Assembly (NCBI RefSeq): GCF_042138895.1
Contig: NZ_JBHIKW010000005.1
Location: forward strand, 186,001 to 250,000
From: Cedecea selenatireducens
GTDB taxonomy: Bacteria > Pseudomonadota > Gammaproteobacteria > Enterobacterales > Enterobacteriaceae
Direction: 5' to 3'
Length of the DNA stretch: 64,000 nt
Shown here: piece by piece, positions 1 to 7,855 of the stretch
Layout of the letters: every line of letters begins with the position of its first letter
Position numbering within the stretch: the first letter of the stretch is position 1
Program-made: the position numbers and the translations under genes
Notes under the pieces: generated by a model
The model's input: only the letters and a program-made list of their open reading frames with translations
What the model was told of the DNA's origin: nothing
Database searches by the model: none

Positions 1-2
1 GT

Positions 3-485
3 ATTCACCAGGGCTTTGTCCCGGTGTACTTCGCACTGATGGATGCCCAGGGTTTCAACTCGCTGTTCCCTATTCTGGCGATGGCCGGTGCGGGGCAGGT
101 AGGCGCGGCGCTGGCCCTGTTTGCCCGCTCTCCAAAAGGCTCGATGCTGCGCACGCAAATCAAAGGGGCCATTATTCCCGGCCTGCTGGGCATTGGTGAG
201 CCGTTGATTTACGGCGTGACGCTGCCGCGCCTTAAGCCGTTTATCACCGCCTGTATCGGCGGCGGGATTGGTGGGTTCTTCATCGGGCTGGTGGCCTGGC
301 TCGGGCTGCCCGTCGGGCTGAATACCGTCTTTGGCCCGTCCGGATTAGTGTCGATTCCGCTGATGACCTCAAGTCAGGGGATCTTCGCCGGGATGGCGGT
401 TTACGTCGCCGGGATTGTTATCGCCTATGCCGCCGGTTTTATCATGACCTGGTTCTTCGGCAGCAAGAACGTTGATTTGACTTAA
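3..485 (+). CDS. murP: PTS EIIBC permease, C-terminal part (MurP-like), cut by window start
   Basis: This is the last 160 residues of a phosphotransferase-system EIIC membrane domain; the reading frame is open from base 3 and the start lies outside the window. It shows several hydrophobic segments rich in glycine, a GIGEPLIYGVTLPRLKPF motif typical of the glucose/N-acetylmuramic-acid/trehalose EIIC family, and ends in the tail FFGSKNVDLT. From family knowledge the best match is MurP, which imports N-acetylmuramic acid and phosphorylates it through a partner EIIA. The tail is the main basis for MurP over other members of the family. The murR/murQ neighbours that would confirm it are outside the window, so the substrate is inferred. 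Confidence 0.7.
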   Translation: MHQGFVPVYFALMDAQGFNSLFPILAMAGAGQVGAALALFARSPKGSMLRTQIKGAIIPGLLGIGEPLIYGVTLPRLKPFITACIGGGIGGFFIGLVAWLGLPVGLNTVFGPSGLVSIPLMTSSQGIFAGMAVYVAGIVIAYAAGFIMTWFFGSKNVDLT

Positions 486-499
486 GTTAATATAACTCT

Positions 500-527
500 G
501 CCCGCCCGCGCTCTGCGGGCGGCATTA
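500..527 (+). terminator. Probable rho-independent terminator after murP
   Basis: An 8-base GC stem (CCGCCCGC, loop GCTCT, GCGGGCGG) begins 16 bases after the murP stop and is followed by CATTATT. The tail is only moderately T-rich. Confidence 0.55.
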
Positions 528-658
528 TTCCCACTTCACATCTATCGTTACCCACTTTTTTTCTAAGGACAGAAAAGCATTAGCGATAATTTTTTATTCT
601 TTTATGGAATCGTTGCCGTTGGAAATACTGCTTTCTCCCCCGAGACAGGAGCAGAATC

Positions 659-1633
659 ATGGCAGCAAAACGACACTCACTCTGGCTGGTTGCACTGGCC
701 TTAATCGCAGCTCAGGCCCACGCGGTGGACGTCACCGTGGCGTACCAGACTTCCGCCGAACCCGCCAAAGTTGCGCAAGCCGATGATGCTTTTGCCAAAG
801 ACAGCGGGGCAAAAGCGGAATGGCGCAAATTCGACAGCGGCGCGAGCGTGGTTCGCGCGCTGGCCTCTGGCGACGTTCAAATCGGCAATATCGGCTCCAG
901 CCCGCTAGCCGTGGCGGCCAGCCAGAACGTGCCGATTGAGGTCTTCCTGCTGGCCTCCCAGCTCGGTAATTCTGAAGCGCTGGTGGTCAAAAAAAGCATC
1001 AAATCTCCGCAGGATCTCATCGGTAAACGTATCGCGGTGCCGTTTATTTCCACCACCCATTACAGCCTGCTGGCTTCCCTCAAGCATTGGGGTATTAAGC
1101 CGGATCAGGTTCAAATTCTTAACCTACAGCCTCCGGCAATTATTGCCGCCTGGCAGCGCGGCGACATCGACGCCGCCTATGTCTGGGCGCCCGCGGTGAA
1201 CGAACTGGAAAAAGACGGCAACGTGCTGACAGACTCTGCGCAGGTGGGCAAATGGGGTTCCCCAACGCTCGACGTGTGGGTGGTGCGTAAAGACTTCGCC
1301 GAAAAACACCCTGATGTCGTCACCGCCTTTGCCCGCAGCGCCATTGCGGCCCAAAAAGGCTATATCGACAACCCGGAGCAGTGGCTCAAGCAGCCGGACA
1401 ACCTGAGCAAGCTCTCGCGCCTGAGCGGCGTGCCGGAAACCGACGTCCCTGGGCTGGTGAAGGGCAATACCTACCTGACGGCGAAACAGCAGGTCGAGCA
1501 GCTTAGCGGCCCGGTGAATAAAGCTATCGTCGATACCGCGAAGTTCCTGAAAGAGCAGGGCAAAGTACCTGCGGTGGCAACCGACTATAGCCAGTTTGTG
1601 ACCGACCGCTTCGTGAAGCCGCTGGCGCAGTAA
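659..1633 (+). CDS. tauA: Taurine ABC transporter, periplasmic binding protein
   Basis: TauA binds taurine in the periplasm and hands it to the TauBC importer. The 324-residue product (E. coli TauA is 320) opens with a signal peptide, a basic MAAKRHS followed by a hydrophobic stretch ending in AHA, then mature protein beginning VDVTVAYQT. The body fits the NMT1/SsuA-like binding-protein fold. The start is supported by AGGAG at 647-651, eight bases before the ATG. It is the first of four same-strand genes tauA-B-C-D. In E. coli such operons are switched on by Cbl/CysB during sulfate starvation. The 173-base leader upstream is AT-rich, but I cannot define a Cbl site in it. Confidence 0.93.
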   Translation: MAAKRHSLWLVALALIAAQAHAVDVTVAYQTSAEPAKVAQADDAFAKDSGAKAEWRKFDSGASVVRALASGDVQIGNIGSSPLAVAASQNVPIEVFLLASQLGNSEALVVKKSIKSPQDLIGKRIAVPFISTTHYSLLASLKHWGIKPDQVQILNLQPPAIIAAWQRGDIDAAYVWAPAVNELEKDGNVLTDSAQVGKWGSPTLDVWVVRKDFAEKHPDVVTAFARSAIAAQKGYIDNPEQWLKQPDNLSKLSRLSGVPETDVPGLVKGNTYLTAKQQVEQLSGPVNKAIVDTAKFLKEQGKVPAVATDYSQFVTDRFVKPLAQ

Positions 1634-1654
1634 CCGTTAACAGGAGGCACGGCG

Positions 1655-2422
1655 ATGCTACAGGTTTCGCATCTTAGCGCGGAGTACGGCGGTAAAGCGG
1701 TACTCGACGACATTAATCTGACGGTGGACGAGGGCGAACTGCTGGTGGTGCTCGGCCCTTCCGGCTGCGGTAAGACCACGCTGCTTAACCTGATCGCCGG
1801 TTTCGTCCCCTATCACTCCGGCAGTATTACGCTGCAGGGCAAAACGGTTGAGGGCCCTGGCGCCGAGCGCGGGGTTGTTTTCCAGAACGAGGGGCTGCTG
1901 CCCTGGCGCTCGGTGCTGCATAACGTGGCTTTCGGGCTGCAGCTTGCCGGGCAGCCTAAGCCGCAGCGTGAAGAGCTTGCGCTCGACATGCTGCGCAAGG
2001 TTGGCCTGGAAGATAAAGCCAAACGCGCCATCTGGCAGCTTTCCGGCGGGCAGCGGCAGCGGGTGGGCATTGCCCGCGCGCTGGCAACAAAGCCTCAGCT
2101 TTTACTGCTGGATGAACCCTTCGGCGCGCTGGATGCCTTTACCCGCGAGCAGATGCAAACCCTGCTGCTAAAGCTGTGGCATGAGAGCCGCCGCCAGGTG
2201 CTGCTGATTACTCATGATATTGAGGAAGCGGTATTTCTGGCGACAGAGTTAGTGTTGCTGTCACCGGGCCCTGGCCGCGTGCTGGAGCGGCTACAGCTTG
2301 ATTTCGGTCGTCGTTTTGCCGCCGGAGAGCCGTGCCGCAGCATCAAATCTGACCCTGAATTTATCGCGAAGCGCGAATACGTGCTGAGCCGCGTGTTTGA
2401 ACAGCGGGAGGGCTTCTTATGA
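1655..2422 (+). CDS. tauB: Taurine ABC transporter, ATPase
   Basis: TauB is the ATP-hydrolysing subunit of the taurine importer. In 255 residues (the E. coli length) it shows the Walker A motif GPSGCGKTT at about residues 34-42, the ABC signature LSGGQRQR near 131, and Walker B LLLLDEPFGALD followed by the switch histidine in LLITHDIEEA. It lies 21 bases after tauA behind AGGAGG, and its stop overlaps the tauC start in an ATGA, which suggests translational coupling. Closely related SsuB proteins transport alkanesulfonates; the adjacent tauD makes taurine the likely substrate. Confidence 0.93.
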   Translation: MLQVSHLSAEYGGKAVLDDINLTVDEGELLVVLGPSGCGKTTLLNLIAGFVPYHSGSITLQGKTVEGPGAERGVVFQNEGLLPWRSVLHNVAFGLQLAGQPKPQREELALDMLRKVGLEDKAKRAIWQLSGGQRQRVGIARALATKPQLLLLDEPFGALDAFTREQMQTLLLKLWHESRRQVLLITHDIEEAVFLATELVLLSPGPGRVLERLQLDFGRRFAAGEPCRSIKSDPEFIAKREYVLSRVFEQREGFL

Positions 2423-3246
2423 GCGTAGTCATTCAGGACAAGCCGGTGCGCCGCCGCCTTACGCTGCGCTGGCCGTTTTCGCGGCAGCTGACGCTAAGCG
2501 CGGCAACGCTGGTTACGCTGGTGCTGCTGTGGTGGTGGGTTGCCTCTCAGCACTGGGTCAGCCCGCTGTTTCTTCCGCCGCCGGGGCAGGTGCTCTCGAA
2601 GCTGATTACTATAGCCGGGCCGCAGGGCTTTATGGACGCCACGCTGTGGCAGCACCTGGCCGCCAGCCTGGGGCGCATTCTTACCGCGCTTGCCGCTGCG
2701 GTGCTGATAGGCATCCCGGTGGGCATTGCGATGGGGCTGAGCTCCACCGTGCGCGGCATCCTTGATCCGCTGATCGAGCTTTACCGCCCGGTGCCGCCGC
2801 TGGCCTATTTGCCGCTGATGGTGATTTGGTTTGGCATCGGCGAGACCTCCAAAATCCTGCTGATTTACCTCGCGATTTTTGCGCCGGTAGCCATGTCCAC
2901 CATGGCGGGCGTGCGCAGCGCGAAGCAGGTCCGTATTCGTGCCGCCCAGGCGCTGGGCGCGTCCCGTTTGCAGGTCATCTGGCATGTGATTTTGCCGGGA
3001 GCGCTGCCTGAAATTCTGACCGGCTTCCGCATCGGGCTGGGCGTGGGCTGGTCCACGCTGGTGGCCGCAGAGCTTATTGCCGCGACGCGCGGGCTGGGCT
3101 TTATGGTGCAGTCGGCCGGTGAGTTTCTGGCAACAGATGTGGTACTGGCCGGGATCGGCGTAATAGCCGTCATCGCATTTTGTTTAGAACTGGGGCTGCG
3201 GGCGCTACAGCGCCGCCTGACCCCGTGGCATGGAGAAGGGCAATGA
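2419..3246 (+). CDS. tauC: Taurine ABC transporter, permease
   Basis: TauC forms the membrane channel of the taurine importer. The 275-residue product has a basic N-terminus, then about six hydrophobic segments, starting near residue 30 (LTLSAATLVTLVLLWWWVAS). The EAA-type coupling loop is AAQALGASRLQVIWHVILPG near residues 175-194. Its ATG overlaps the tauB stop, and its own stop overlaps the tauD start (tauD ATG at 3243), so B, C and D are tightly packed. The family is binding-protein-dependent transport permeases of the SsuC/TauC type. Confidence 0.92.
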   Translation: MSVVIQDKPVRRRLTLRWPFSRQLTLSAATLVTLVLLWWWVASQHWVSPLFLPPPGQVLSKLITIAGPQGFMDATLWQHLAASLGRILTALAAAVLIGIPVGIAMGLSSTVRGILDPLIELYRPVPPLAYLPLMVIWFGIGETSKILLIYLAIFAPVAMSTMAGVRSAKQVRIRAAQALGASRLQVIWHVILPGALPEILTGFRIGLGVGWSTLVAAELIAATRGLGFMVQSAGEFLATDVVLAGIGVIAVIAFCLELGLRALQRRLTPWHGEGQ

Positions 3247-4091
3247 GTGAAAAAGTGAACGTTAAGCCATTGGGGCCGTACATCGGGGCGCAGGTCAGCG
3301 GCGTGGATCTGACGCGTGGCCTGAGCGATAACCAGTTCGAGCAGATTTACCACGCGCTGATCCGCCATCAGGTGCTGTTCTTCCGCGAACAGGAGATAAC
3401 GCCTTCTCAGCAGCGCGCGCTGGCTCTGCGCTTCGGCGACCTGCATATCCATCCGGTTTACCCGCATGCGGAAGGTGTGGAAGAAATTATCGTGCTGGAT
3501 ACCCACAACGATAATCCGCCGGATAACGACAACTGGCACACCGACGTGACCTTTATTGAAACGCCGCCTGCCGGGGCGATTCTGGCCGCGAAGCAGCTGC
3601 CGGAAACCGGTGGGGATACGCTGTGGACCAGCGGGATTGCTGCCTTTGAGGCGCTGTCGGAGCCGTTTAAAAAGCTGCTGTCCGGGCTGGAGGCAGAACA
3701 TGACTTCCGCAAATCGTTCCAGGAGTACAAGTACTCCCATAACGAGGTCGAGCACCAGCGCTGGCGCGAAGCCGTGGCGAAGAACCCGCCGCTGCGCCAT
3801 CCGGTGATTCGTACTCATCCGGTCAGCGGCAAGCAGGCGCTTTTCGTCAACGAAGGCTTTACCACCCGCATCGTCAACCTGACGGAAAAAGAGAGCGAGG
3901 CGCTGCTGGGCTTCCTGTTTGCCCACATCACCAAACCGGAGTTTCAGGTGCGCTGGCGCTGGCAGCAAAACGATATTGCCATTTGGGATAACCGCGTCAC
4001 CCAGCATTATGCCAACGCTGATTATCTCCCGGCTCGCCGCATCATGCACCGCGCGACTATTCTGGGCGATAAGCCTTTCTGGCGCGGTTGA
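3243..4091 (+). CDS. tauD: Taurine dioxygenase
   Basis: TauD is the Fe(II)/2-oxoglutarate-dependent dioxygenase that hydroxylates taurine, releasing sulfite for cysteine synthesis plus aminoacetaldehyde. With the ATG at 3243 the protein is 282 residues, close to E. coli TauD (283). The iron-binding facial triad is intact: H99 and D101 in WHTDVTF and H255 in QHYAN. R270, which binds 2-oxoglutarate, is in MHRATI. A longer frame opens at 3180 but runs through tauC; the 3243 start has AGAAGGG just upstream and overlaps the tauC stop. The gene is followed by a strong terminator. Confidence 0.95.
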   Translation: MSEKVNVKPLGPYIGAQVSGVDLTRGLSDNQFEQIYHALIRHQVLFFREQEITPSQQRALALRFGDLHIHPVYPHAEGVEEIIVLDTHNDNPPDNDNWHTDVTFIETPPAGAILAAKQLPETGGDTLWTSGIAAFEALSEPFKKLLSGLEAEHDFRKSFQEYKYSHNEVEHQRWREAVAKNPPLRHPVIRTHPVSGKQALFVNEGFTTRIVNLTEKESEALLGFLFAHITKPEFQVRWRWQQNDIAIWDNRVTQHYANADYLPARRIMHRATILGDKPFWRG

Positions 4092-4092
4092 T

Positions 4093-4126
4093 AAAAAAAT
4101 AGCGCCTGATATCAGGCGCTATTTTT
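4093..4126. terminator. Bidirectional terminator between tauD and nepI
   Basis: A perfect stem made of ATAGCGCCTGAT and its complement is flanked by A-runs on the left and T-runs on the right. It can stop transcription from both convergent genes. Confidence 0.9.
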
Positions 4127-4134
4127 AGATTTTT

Positions 4135-5316
4135 TTAAGCCCGAACCTTCACCGCAACCAGCAGGGCCGTCAGCAGCATCAGGCTGCCGGATAGCATCAG
4201 CGGAGCCAGCAGGCCGAGGTTATCCAGCGCCAGGCCGCCCACCGCCGCGCCGCAGGTGTTGGCCAGCTGAATAACGGCCACCTGAATCGACCCGGCTTTT
4301 TCCGCCTGGTCCGCCAGCGAACGGGTGATCCACGTTGACCAGCCTACCGGCACCAGGGCAAAGGCCAGGCCCCAGACAACCGCAATCACCGAAGCCACCG
4401 TTTTATTCGTTCCCCACAGCACCAGCACCGCCGCGCTAACGGCGAGTATCAGCGGCGCGCAGGCCAGCGCCAGCTTTAACGAGCGTTTCAGAATAGGCGC
4501 GGAAAGCGAGGTGCCGACGAAACTTGCGATACCAAAGCTCAGCAGCACCAGCGTCAGGCCGTCAACGTCGAAGCCCGACATCGTCATGTAAACCGGGCGG
4601 ATATAGGTAAAGAACGAGAACTGACCCGCAAACGCCATGAAGATGGCGAGCATGCCCGCCAGCACGCCCGGCCGCTTTAACAGGCCAAACATGTTTTGCT
4701 TCTGGTGCGCCGGTTCACCCGGCAGCGAAGGCAGCGCCTTCCAGACCCAAATAATACAGGCTACGCCCATCAGCGCCGCGGCGTTAAAGACGTTGCGCCA
4801 GCCTATTATTCCGCCGAGAAAGCTGCCCAGCGGGGCGGCAATCACTAACGCAATCGACACCGCGCCGAAGATAACCGACAGCGCCTTTGGCACCGTGCGG
4901 GCAGGAACGAGGCGCATGGTCAACGAAGCCGACATGGCCCAGAAGCCGCCAAGCGCCAGCCCGAGGCAGGCGCGGCCCAAAAGCAGCAGGGAGAAATTAC
5001 CGGCAAATGAAACCAGCAGGCAGGAGGCGGTGAGCAGGACGGCAAAAAGCAGCACCACGCGGCGGCGATCGGTGGAGCCAATGAGGTTGGTGATAAACAG
5101 GCTGGCGAACATGGCCACAAACGCGGTGACGGTGACTGACTGCCCGGCAACGCCCTCGGAGATATTCAGTTCCTGTGCCATAGGGGTCAACAGGCTAACC
5201 GGCAAAAACTCAACGGTAATCAGGCAGGCGACGCAAAAAGCGATAGCAAATACTGCTGACCAATTGGGGCGGGTTATCGAGGTCGCCGGAATGGCGTGGG
5301 GAGCGGTCTCATTCAT
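4135..5316 (-). CDS. nepI: Purine ribonucleoside efflux pump (MFS)
   Basis: NepI is a 12-helix major facilitator that exports purine ribonucleosides such as inosine by proton antiport. From the ATG at 5316 the protein is 393 residues (E. coli NepI 396). The N-terminus TRPNWSAVFAIAFCVACL and segments such as VGWSTWITRSLADQAEKAGS closely resemble NepI as remembered from E. coli. The frame extends upstream to 5415, but the extra 33 residues are hydrophilic and not part of the family. It stands alone, convergent with tauD and divergent from the fim operon. Confidence 0.88.
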   Translation of the reverse strand: MNETAPHAIPATSITRPNWSAVFAIAFCVACLITVEFLPVSLLTPMAQELNISEGVAGQSVTVTAFVAMFASLFITNLIGSTDRRRVVLLFAVLLTASCLLVSFAGNFSLLLLGRACLGLALGGFWAMSASLTMRLVPARTVPKALSVIFGAVSIALVIAAPLGSFLGGIIGWRNVFNAAALMGVACIIWVWKALPSLPGEPAHQKQNMFGLLKRPGVLAGMLAIFMAFAGQFSFFTYIRPVYMTMSGFDVDGLTLVLLSFGIASFVGTSLSAPILKRSLKLALACAPLILAVSAAVLVLWGTNKTVASVIAVVWGLAFALVPVGWSTWITRSLADQAEKAGSIQVAVIQLANTCGAAVGGLALDNLGLLAPLMLSGSLMLLTALLVAVKVRA

Positions 5317-5905
5317 CCTGAAGTCCTGGGTAAGTTTTCGATGGCAAGCCCTCCAGTGTATCACCGCTTGCGCAACGACTTTAACGTTTTGGCAACTTTG
5401 CACGGTATTGCGCATTTGGCGTTCAAGATTCCCTTTCCTGTGTTAAACAAAAAATAAACAAATTTAACAATAAATATACAATATTCTCATGCCTGGAGGG
5501 ACGCATAACCCCCTAAATAAACGAGGTTTTTGCTGCTTTATCCCCGTATTCCCGAAAGGTTGTCCTGGTGATTTCTTAGGCGTTATTAAGACCGGACTTA
5601 CCTAACATAAAGAATTGGCATCTATTACTTAATTCAAATTTGGCTTAATTTAGCCCCACTTCGTCACCTGGTGCGAATATATATAAATTTTATTTTTGAT
5701 TATTAAGGATGATTTCTTTACGGCCATGAAATAACGGGCCGGGGAATCGTTTGTCTTTAATTCTCATGAAAATACTGAGCATTCTAAGGAATTCCCACAG
5801 GATGTGGGAAATGCGTTATGCGGTCATTTAAGACCGATGATGATTCAAACGGCGTAATGAAGGATGCATTGCTCCGATGTGCGTTTTATATATGAAGGAA
5901 TACCC
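5317..5905. promoter_or_regulatory. fimA promoter region: 589-base AT-rich control region between nepI and fimA
   Basis: No gene is visible here. The stretch is much richer in A+T than its neighbours and must hold the divergent promoters of nepI and the fim operon. Visible structures are a perfect inverted repeat TTCCCACA-gga-TGTGGGAA at 5792-5810 and a small stem CGGTC...GACCG at 5821-5836. A TATATATAAATTTTA run near 5686-5700 could be a -10 area or an H-NS-type tract. In Salmonella, FimZ binds this region of its fimA to activate it. I cannot define the FimZ box here. No long inverted repeats of the E. coli fimS switch kind and no recombinase gene are present. Confidence 0.6.
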
Positions 5906-6460
5906 ATGAAATTAAGCAAAATCGCCTCTTCACTGATCGCCACCGTTGCTCTGGTAAGCGGCGCCGCTAACGCAGCAGATCCAGTTACCGTTAATGGCGG
6001 TACCGTGCATTTCCAGGGCGAGCTGGTTAACGCCGCTTGCGCAGTAAGCACTCAGTCCGACGGCCAGATCGTTAAGCTGGGCCAGTACCGTACCGCCGCT
6101 TTCACCAAAGTGGGCGATACCTCTTCCCAGATCCCATTCAACATCGTGCTGACCGATTGCGATAGCACCGTTGCGGCTACCGCTTCTGTGGCATTCACCG
6201 GCCAGACTGATGCAACCGATCCAACCCTGCTGGCGGTGAACTCAGGCGGTAACGCCACCACCGCGAAAGGCGTAGGTATCGAGATCCTGGATCGTGGTTC
6301 TAAGACGCTGTCTCCAAACGGGACCGTGTTCTCTACCGCTCAGACTCTGAACGACGGTGAGAACACCATTCCGTTCACCGCTCGCTATAAAGCTACTGCT
6401 GCTACCGCCACTGCCGGTGCTGCAAACGCGGACGCTACCTTCGTAATGAAATACGAATAA
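5906..6460 (+). CDS. fimA: Type 1 fimbrial major subunit
   Basis: FimA is the pilin that polymerises into the fimbrial rod outside the cell. The 184-residue product has a signal peptide ending ANA, then ADPVTVNGGTVHFQGELVN. It carries the two pilin cysteines (NAACAVS and LTDCDS) that form the disulfide, and a C-terminal donor-strand-type ending DATFVMKYE with penultimate tyrosine. The start at 5906 has GAAGGA upstream; a longer frame from 5864 adds 14 non-signal residues. The sequence resembles Salmonella FimA more than E. coli FimA. It heads the operon fimA-I-C-D-H-F, and two short hairpins follow it. Confidence 0.92.
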   Translation: MKLSKIASSLIATVALVSGAANAADPVTVNGGTVHFQGELVNAACAVSTQSDGQIVKLGQYRTAAFTKVGDTSSQIPFNIVLTDCDSTVAATASVAFTGQTDATDPTLLAVNSGGNATTAKGVGIEILDRGSKTLSPNGTVFSTAQTLNDGENTIPFTARYKATAATATAGAANADATFVMKYE

Positions 6461-6509
6461 TCAGCGACAGCTGATAGCACAAGGATGATTCAGCCTCAGG
6501 GACGAGGCT
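6460..6509 (+). other. Two short hairpins in the fimA-fimI gap
   Basis: TCAGC-gaca-GCTGA (6461-6474) and AGCCTC-agggac-GAGGCT (6492-6509) lie between the fimA stop and the fimI start. Such structures often protect or terminate the abundant major-pilin transcript, but neither has a T-run. Confidence 0.5.
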
Positions 6510-6538
6510 TGTCCGACGTGAGTCCAGAGAGGACGATG

Positions 6539-7084
6539 ATGACAAGGAAAATCCTGCTCCTGGCTATTCTGGCAGCGGTGAATCCCGTTCAGGCAAAGCG
6601 CATTGTGGTTTTCCACGGCGGTGAAGTGCACATGCAGGGCGAGTTGGTCAACGGCGCCTGCGCCGTCGCGCCTGAAAGTCAGGAAATGACCGTGCAAATG
6701 GGTCAGTACCCAAGCAACGTTTTTAAAGATGTTGGCAGCTACGCGCCGCCCAGCATCCCTTTTACCCTTCGGCTGACGGACTGCCGCCCGGAGGTTTATG
6801 ACCATGTTGGTATCGCGTTCCAGGGCTCAACCCCGGCGGAAGATCCTCAGGTATTTCTGGCTACATCCAGCGTAAGCGGCAATGACGCCAGCAGCGGGAT
6901 TGGCCTGGCGTTATTTGACCAACAGCAGCAGTTGATTATTCCAAATAGCGAACCGGCTTCATATTCGCCAATAACCACGCAGGAAATGAGCTTTCATTTT
7001 ACTGCGCGTTATCGTTCGGTCTCTAAGCACATGTCGCCCGGAAATATTCGCTCCGACGTCTGGTTCACGCTGGTTTATCCCTGA
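6539..7084 (+). CDS. fimI: Fimbrial subunit-like protein
   Basis: FimI is a minor pilin-like protein encoded after the major subunit in type 1 fimbrial operons; in E. coli it is proposed to terminate or anchor the rod. The product is about 181 residues with a short signal peptide (MTRKILLLAILAAVNPVQA), the pilin motif GGEVHMQGELVNGACAV, a second cysteine in LTDCRP, and a C-terminus DVWFTLVYP. Two ATGs (6536 and 6539) are possible; 6539 is better spaced from AGAGAGG. A longer frame begins at 6485. It is clearly homologous to the upstream fimA product. Confidence 0.85.
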   Translation: MTRKILLLAILAAVNPVQAKRIVVFHGGEVHMQGELVNGACAVAPESQEMTVQMGQYPSNVFKDVGSYAPPSIPFTLRLTDCRPEVYDHVGIAFQGSTPAEDPQVFLATSSVSGNDASSGIGLALFDQQQQLIIPNSEPASYSPITTQEMSFHFTARYRSVSKHMSPGNIRSDVWFTLVYP

Positions 7085-7128
7085 ACCTCTGCTTCTCCAT
7101 TCTGGCTATTTTGATGGTACCTGTCGTG

Positions 7129-7824
7129 ATGAACAAATTATATAAAGCCGCTTCGGCGCTGATGCTCTCTTTAATGATTACCTCTCTTAATGCGCAGGCT
7201 GCGGGCGGTATTGCCCTGGGCGCCACGCGCGTTATTTACCCGGCCGATGCGAAACAAACGTCGCTGGCCATCACCAATAGCGATCCTAAAGAACGCTTTC
7301 TGGTGAACTCCTGGATTGAAAACGATCTGGGGCAGAAAGAGAAAAGCTTCGTGGTCACGCCGCCGCTGTTTGTCAGCGAGCCAAAAAGCGAGAACACGCT
7401 GCGTATTATCTATGCCGGACCGCAGCTGCCGAGCGACCGTGAGTCCATCTTCTGGATGAACGTTAAGGCGATTCCTTCGGTGGATAAAAACAGCGTTGAG
7501 GGCAAGAACGTCCTCCAACTGGCGGTTCTCTCCCGCATTAAGCTGTTTGTGCGTCCTAAAAACCTGCAGATGCAGCCCGAAGACGCCCTCAAGCAGATTC
7601 GTTTCGCCCGCAGCGGCCAGTACCTGAAAATCAGCAACCCTTCTCCTTACTATGTGTCGCTGGTCAACCTGAAGATGGGCAACGAGAAGCTGCCTAACAC
7701 CATGGTGGCACCAAAAAATAGCGTGCAGGTTGCCGTGCCGTCTGGCGCTCAGGGCGCCGTGAGCTTCCAGAGCGTGAACGATTACGGCGCGGTGACGAAA
7801 GCACAAGCGGGTGTCATGCAGTAA
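7129..7824 (+). CDS. fimC: Periplasmic fimbrial chaperone
   Basis: FimC is the PapD-family chaperone that folds pilins in the periplasm by donor-strand complementation and delivers them to the usher. The product of about 231 residues starts with a signal peptide ending AQA. Two immunoglobulin-like domains follow, with the conserved GATRVIYPAD, an IFWMNVKAIP strand motif, and basic residues at the pilin-binding cleft (R in ATRVIYP, K in RIKLF). The start is uncertain: an in-frame ATG at 7114 and a TTG at 7111 are also open. I favour 7129 because it gives a normal 25-residue signal peptide; no candidate has a strong ribosome binding site. Confidence 0.9.
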   Translation: MNKLYKAASALMLSLMITSLNAQAAGGIALGATRVIYPADAKQTSLAITNSDPKERFLVNSWIENDLGQKEKSFVVTPPLFVSEPKSENTLRIIYAGPQLPSDRESIFWMNVKAIPSVDKNSVEGKNVLQLAVLSRIKLFVRPKNLQMQPEDALKQIRFARSGQYLKISNPSPYYVSLVNLKMGNEKLPNTMVAPKNSVQVAVPSGAQGAVSFQSVNDYGAVTKAQAGVMQ

Positions 7825-7855
7825 AGCCGGGCTGGCAAAGGGAAGCAGGTAAATC

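Noticed and set aside
2865..4049. Long minus-strand open frame (394 codons) across tauC and tauD
   Set aside because: It lies entirely opposite two strongly supported genes, has no ribosome binding site, and its translation is rich in His, Arg and Gln as expected of the antisense of GC-rich coding DNA.
5317..5905. Possible invertible fimS-like switch before fimA
   Set aside because: No long inverted repeats bounding a few hundred bases and no FimB/FimE-type recombinase gene are present; the FimZ/Y/W set indicates activator control.
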